Shown: positions 60,122 through 64,000 of the stretch, one piece after another | How positions within the stretch are numbered: the first letter of the stretch is position 1 | Layout: the number at the start of each line of letters is the position of its first letter | Assembly: GCA_002305915.1 (NCBI GenBank) | Contig: DBRJ01000004.1 | Span: 154,742-218,741 of the forward strand | Source of the DNA: Pelotomaculum sp. UBA1371 | Lineage (GTDB): Bacteria > Bacillota > Desulfotomaculia > Desulfotomaculales > Pelotomaculaceae | Direction of reading: 5' to 3' | DNA length: 64,000 nucleotides | The notes under the pieces: model-generated | Databases searched by the model: none | What the model was told of the DNA's origin: nothing | What the model saw: the letters and a program-made list of their open reading frames with translations, nothing else | Position numbers and translations under genes: made by a program

Positions 60122-61441
60122 TTGGGATTATATCATATTAGAACCTTCGGCTGCCAGATGAACGAACACGATTCAGAAATATTGGCGGGAGTCCTTGAGA
60201 GGATGGGCTATGATCCCGTGGCTGATGTGGACAAAGCAGATATTATTCTATTAAATACATGCTGTGTTCGTGAAACAGCTGAAAACAAGGTATTCTCCTA
60301 TTTGGGGAGGTTGCGTTCGCAGAAAGCGAAAAATCCGGAACTGATTATCGGCGTATGTGGGTGTATGCCCCAGCAAAAAGGCATGGCCTCAAGAATCCGT
60401 CACCTTTTTCCCCACGTTGATCTTGTTTTCGGCACTCACAATCTTCACCGCCTTGAGGAGCATCTCACCAGGATCACCGGGGCAAGGGAGCCTGTTGTGG
60501 AAATCTGGTCATCCCCCGGGAGTATTACGGAAGGCCTGCCGATTAAAAGGAAAGCGGGGATCAGTGCCTGGGTAACTATTATGTACGGCTGCAACAACTA
60601 CTGTACATATTGCATTGTGCCTTACGTCAGGGGCAGGGAAAGAAGCCGCAGACCAATAGAAATTATTGCTGAAGTAACCGCTCTTGGTAAGAATGGGTTC
60701 AAAGAAATCACTTTGCTGGGACAGAATGTTAACTCTTACGGAAAAGACCTTGAGGAAAAAAAATATGATTTCGCAGAACTTCTAAAGAGACTGGAGGAAA
60801 TAGAAGGGATCAAAAGGATCCGTTACATGACATCTCATCCCAGGGATTTTAATGATCGACTGATCCGGACCATTGCCTCCTCCAGCAAGGTTTGCGAACA
60901 GTTTCACCTGCCGGTTCAAGCCGGAAGCAATAAGATATTGAAAAAAATGAACAGAGGCTATACCAGGGAAGACTACTTCAACCTCGTAGATAAAATAAAA
61001 GCGGTACTTCCGCACTCCACAATTACAACTGATATTATGGTCGGGTTTCCCGGGGAAACAGATGATGACTTTGAACAGACACTGGACCTGGTCAGGCAGG
61101 TCCGGTTTGACAGCGCCTACACCTTTATCTACAATACCCGTCCAGGCACGCCTGCTTCAAAAATGGCCGGACAGGTTCCCGAAGAAGTTAAGAAACAGCG
61201 GATCCAGACCCTGATCAGGCTGCAAAACGGGATCAGCCTGGAAAAGAACAGGGAATCTGTGGGATCTACCGAAGAGATTTTGGTAGAAGGAAAAAAAGTG
61301 AAGGATGAATTTCTCCTTTGCGGCAGAAACAGGGGCGGTAAAATGGTCTTTTTCCCCGGCAAGGAGAGTCTAATCAGCCACATAGTGCCGGTGAATGTTA
61401 AAAAAGCCCACTTGACCTATCTCGTTGGCTGCAGGGTATAA
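60122..61441 (+). CDS. miaB: tRNA-2-methylthio-N6-dimethylallyladenosine synthase
   Basis: A radical-SAM enzyme that methylthiolates isopentenyl-adenosine 37 of tRNA. In 439 residues: the N-terminal domain with TFGCQMNEHDSE, the radical-SAM motif CNNYCTYC (about 156-163) and a TRAM domain. TTG 60122 follows CAGGAGG. It is followed by ricA, as in B. subtilis (ymcB-ymcA). Confidence 0.95.
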   Translation: MGLYHIRTFGCQMNEHDSEILAGVLERMGYDPVADVDKADIILLNTCCVRETAENKVFSYLGRLRSQKAKNPELIIGVCGCMPQQKGMASRIRHLFPHVDLVFGTHNLHRLEEHLTRITGAREPVVEIWSSPGSITEGLPIKRKAGISAWVTIMYGCNNYCTYCIVPYVRGRERSRRPIEIIAEVTALGKNGFKEITLLGQNVNSYGKDLEEKKYDFAELLKRLEEIEGIKRIRYMTSHPRDFNDRLIRTIASSSKVCEQFHLPVQAGSNKILKKMNRGYTREDYFNLVDKIKAVLPHSTITTDIMVGFPGETDDDFEQTLDLVRQVRFDSAYTFIYNTRPGTPASKMAGQVPEEVKKQRIQTLIRLQNGISLEKNRESVGSTEEILVEGKKVKDEFLLCGRNRGGKMVFFPGKESLISHIVPVNVKKAHLTYLVGCRV

Positions 61442-61509
61442 GTTCATGAGCATAATCAGCCCTTCTTTTACTAAGGACAGAAGAGCCGTCAAAGTCAGGA
61501 GGTGAAAAA

Positions 61510-61905
61510 ATGTCCGTATCCGTATACAGTAAAGCAAAAGAACTTGCTGCGGAGCTTTCCAAATCAAAGGAACTGAATAATGTCAGAGAAGCTGAAGCAA
61601 GAATGCTTCAAGACCTGGAAGCCCGGAGCATTATCGACTCTTTTCAGAAAAAACAGCAGGCCATGCATATGCTCCAATCCCAGGGGCAAATCTTAACAGA
61701 AGGTCAGAAGAAAGAAGTAGAAGAACTGGAAAAACAAATGGTAGAAAACCCTCTGATCTTCGATTTCTTTCAAGCACAACAAGACTTTGAACGGGTTCTG
61801 GAAAGAATCAACCGGATTATTGGAGAATCTATAGGACCCGGACCGCAATGCAACTGTGAAAGTGAATGTGGTGAAGGTTCCTGTGGCTGTAATGGCTGTC
61901 AATAA
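61510..61905 (+). CDS. ricA: RicA (YmcA)-like protein of the YlbF family with cysteine tail
   Basis: In B. subtilis RicA, RicF (YlbF) and RicT (YaaT) form a complex that guides RNase Y in mRNA processing, biofilm formation and sporulation, and binds iron-sulfur clusters. The 131-residue protein has the helical YlbF core (1-105) and a C-terminal tail with six cysteines (114, 116, 120, 125, 127, 130). ATG follows AGGAGGTG. Position after miaB supports RicA; RicF has the same fold. Confidence 0.82.
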   Translation: MSVSVYSKAKELAAELSKSKELNNVREAEARMLQDLEARSIIDSFQKKQQAMHMLQSQGQILTEGQKKEVEELEKQMVENPLIFDFFQAQQDFERVLERINRIIGESIGPGPQCNCESECGEGSCGCNGCQ

Positions 61906-62023
61906 GTCTTAGATAGATTTCAACATGCTCTCTGTATGAATCCTGATCCTGCATAATACCTGTGAACACTTGAGGATGGTCTTAGAAAGGGACCTTATAT
62001 CCAATCCTTCCAAAGGGGCTGAT

Positions 62024-62050
62024 AACCCTTTAATGGGGGGTTTTTCTTTT
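62024..62050 (+). terminator. Terminator of miaB-ricA
   Basis: AACCC (62024-62028) pairs with GGGTT (62038-62042), followed by TTTCTTTT. No cotE gene lies between ricA and mutS, unlike B. subtilis. Confidence 0.6.
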
Positions 62051-62066
62051 GGTTTACAATACCATA

Positions 62067-62075
62067 TGTTATAAT
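62067..62075 (+). promoter_or_regulatory. Extended -10 promoter of mutS
   Basis: TGT followed by a perfect TATAAT (62070-62075), about 20 bases before the GTG start. Confidence 0.65.
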
Positions 62076-62095
62076 GAACACCAGGAGGGGTTTCG

Positions 62096-64000
62096 GTGAG
62101 TTTCACACCGATGATCAGGCAATATCTTGAGATTAAGAAGCAGTATCCGGACGCCATTCTTTTTTTTCGGCTTGGTGATTTTTATGAAATGTTTTTTGAC
62201 GATGCCCGGCTTGCTTCCCGGGAACTCGAGATAACCCTGACCGGCAGGGAAGGGGGTGCAAAAGAGCGTGTCCCTATGTGCGGTATCCCCTATCACGCTT
62301 CAGATACTTATATCGCCAGGCTCATTGCCAAAAAATATCGCGTGGCAATCTGTGAGCAGGTGGAAGATCCCTCTCTGGCAAAAGGGATTGTCAGAAGGGA
62401 AGTAATCAGAGTTATCACTCCGGGAACGGTCATGGACGGACAGTTGCTGGAAGCTAAAATGAATAATTACCTGGCAAGTATAGCCCGGGAAGAGGAAGGC
62501 TTTAGTCTTGCCGTTACCGATATCACCACAGGACAGTTCATGATTAACTCCTTTTCGGGTGAAAGGGCTGAAGCAGCCTTGCTGGAGGAACTCTCCCGCC
62601 TGATGCCTGCCGAGATCATTGTGCCCCTTTCGGAAATCGATCCTTTATCTAAAATTATCAATACACAGGGTACAATGACTGTAAATGGCTACAAGGATAT
62701 AGCTTTTGAGCCGGACGCAGCTGCCCGGGCGCTGGAAAACCAGTTTGGCCCTGACAATCTGAAAACCCTGTCAACATCTGAAGCAAGGCGATCTATTCCC
62801 GCTGCGGGCGCCCTTATTTGTTTTCTCAAGGAAACACAAAAAAGAGACCTGACGCACATCCGGGAGATTAATTATTACCAGTCCGGGAAATATCTGCTCC
62901 TGGATACGACAACCCGCCGCAATCTAGAGTTGACCCGTTCCATTCAGGATGCCTCCAGAAAAAACACACTGCTCTCAGTCCTTGATTACACCGTCACCGC
63001 CATGGGTGGAAGGCTAATCCGAAACTGGATTGAACGGCCTTTGCTGGAAATCGAAAAAATTGAGTCCAGGCTGACGGCTGTAGAAGCACTGGTACACCAG
63101 ACACTTTACCGCTCTGATCTTAAAGATGAATTAAAGCAAATTTACGACCTTGAGCGGCTGGCCGGCAAAATTTCTTTTGGATCCGCAAATGCACGCGATC
63201 TGGTAGCCTTAAAGAAATCCCTTGGTTACCTCCCGTCACTGAAGACGCTCCTGGAACAGGCCGAACCAACCCTGTTACAAGAAACTGGCCGCAACATCGA
63301 CCCAATGCCGGAAGTACGGGATCTCCTGAATGCAGCCATCGACGATGACCCTCCCGTTTCATTAAGAGACGGCGGCATCATCAAAGCAGGCTATAATGCG
63401 GAAGTGGACCGTCTCCGCAGAGCCGGGCGAGAAGCTAAAACCATGCTGGCCGGGCTGGAAGAACGAGAAAAGGCCCGCACTGGTATAAAGTCGCTAAAAG
63501 TTGGATTCAACAAAGTCTTCGGTTACTATATTGAAATAACCCGTTCAAATTTAGCTCAGGTTCCGGAAGAATATCGACGCAAACAGACCCTGGCCAATGC
63601 GGAAAGGTTTATTACGCCGGAATTAAAGGAGTGCGAAAACTTACTCCTTGGCGCGGAAGAACGCCTGACCCAGCTGGAATACAGCCTTTTTCTCGAAATC
63701 AGAGAAAAATTAGCCGCTGAACTTCAGCGCATTCAGCGTACCGCTGCCGCCGTAGCCAGGGCAGACGCACTCTGTTCCCTGGCAGAGGCAGCCGCCGCCG
63801 GGAACTACACCAGACCCCTGGTGAGCCGGGATGGTTTGCTGGAGATAAAAGACGGACGGCATCCTGTACTGGAAAAAGTACTTGGACCGGAACGGTTTGT
63901 ACCCAATGACTGTATGATGGACAATGAGAAATGCCGTCTTCTTATCCTTACCGGTCCCAATATGGCCGGTAAAAGCACTTACATGCGGCAGGTTGCCTTG
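62096..64000 (+). CDS. mutS: DNA mismatch repair protein MutS (cut by the window end)
   Basis: Recognises mismatched bases and starts repair with MutL. The 635 codons present show the mismatch-binding FYEMF near the N-terminus, the connector, lever and clamp domains, and end just in the ATPase Walker A, GPNMAGKSTYMRQ. GTG 62096 is 7 bases after AGGAGGGG and gives the family start SFTPMIRQYLEIK. The frame is open to the last base; about 230 residues should lie beyond. Confidence 0.95.
   Translation, partial: MSFTPMIRQYLEIKKQYPDAILFFRLGDFYEMFFDDARLASRELEITLTGREGGAKERVPMCGIPYHASDTYIARLIAKKYRVAICEQVEDPSLAKGIVRREVIRVITPGTVMDGQLLEAKMNNYLASIAREEEGFSLAVTDITTGQFMINSFSGERAEAALLEELSRLMPAEIIVPLSEIDPLSKIINTQGTMTVNGYKDIAFEPDAAARALENQFGPDNLKTLSTSEARRSIPAAGALICFLKETQKRDLTHIREINYYQSGKYLLLDTTTRRNLELTRSIQDASRKNTLLSVLDYTVTAMGGRLIRNWIERPLLEIEKIESRLTAVEALVHQTLYRSDLKDELKQIYDLERLAGKISFGSANARDLVALKKSLGYLPSLKTLLEQAEPTLLQETGRNIDPMPEVRDLLNAAIDDDPPVSLRDGGIIKAGYNAEVDRLRRAGREAKTMLAGLEEREKARTGIKSLKVGFNKVFGYYIEITRSNLAQVPEEYRRKQTLANAERFITPELKECENLLLGAEERLTQLEYSLFLEIREKLAAELQRIQRTAAAVARADALCSLAEAAAAGNYTRPLVSRDGLLEIKDGRHPVLEKVLGPERFVPNDCMMDNEKCRLLILTGPNMAGKSTYMRQVAL

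Overview
The window is one stretch of chromosome from an anaerobic, endospore-forming, Gram-positive bacterium of the class Clostridia, most likely a Desulfotomaculum/Pelotomaculum-type member of the Peptococcaceae. Seen in the sequence: many TTG and GTG starts behind strong AGGAGG ribosome-binding sites, Gram-positive promoters, a Firmicutes-type LexA box, and sporulation genes (dpaA, dpaB, spoIIIE/ftsK, spoVS). The family is inferred from gene content and not tested by a search. No tRNA, rRNA, IS element, prophage or CRISPR array was found.

Left half (about 1.9-32.1 kb): a backbone collinear with the Bacillus subtilis spoVFAB-to-mutS region. It runs dapB, dpaA-dpaB-asd-dapG-dapA (lysine and dipicolinate branch), RNase J, tepA, a YlzJ-like gene, uppP, ftsK/spoIIIE, mnmH, rodZ (ymfM), then the leftward fatty-acid kinase pair fakA-fakB, yajQ, rimO, pgsA, a membrane protein plus a short FtsH-like protease, pncC/cinA, a DEAD-box helicase, recA (perfect sigma-A promoter and SOS box), recX, a structured small RNA with its own promoter and terminator, rny, a hypothetical gene, ymdB and spoVS (sigma-H-type promoter). 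The backbone resumes at the far right with miaB, ricA and mutS (cut by the window end).

Middle (32-42 kb): a PHP phosphoesterase, a probable LL-diaminopimelate aminotransferase, two small conserved genes, then a cobalamin riboswitch driving cobU-cbiP-cbiB-cobS-cobD-cobC, i.e. corrinoid amidation, aminopropanol attachment and lower-ligand assembly.

Right part (41.6-60 kb): a mosaic of short units: nagA, a zinc-ribbon protein, guaB, an AcuA-like acetyltransferase, a winged-helix/coiled-coil protein, an EF2568-type cysteine desulfurase, a leftward operon of two DUF2229-type iron-sulfur proteins with the corrinoid adenosyltransferase cobO, hsp20, two Nudix hydrolases, a solitary minC, an Asp23-LarA-like pair, a CitE-like lyase, a universal stress protein and small unknown genes.

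Most worth a second look: the 6S-like RNA upstream of rny; a 32-codon peptide gene with its own terminator upstream of fakA; the paired membrane protein and short FtsH-like protease; the DUF2229 pair without an activase; and the six-cysteine tail on RicA.
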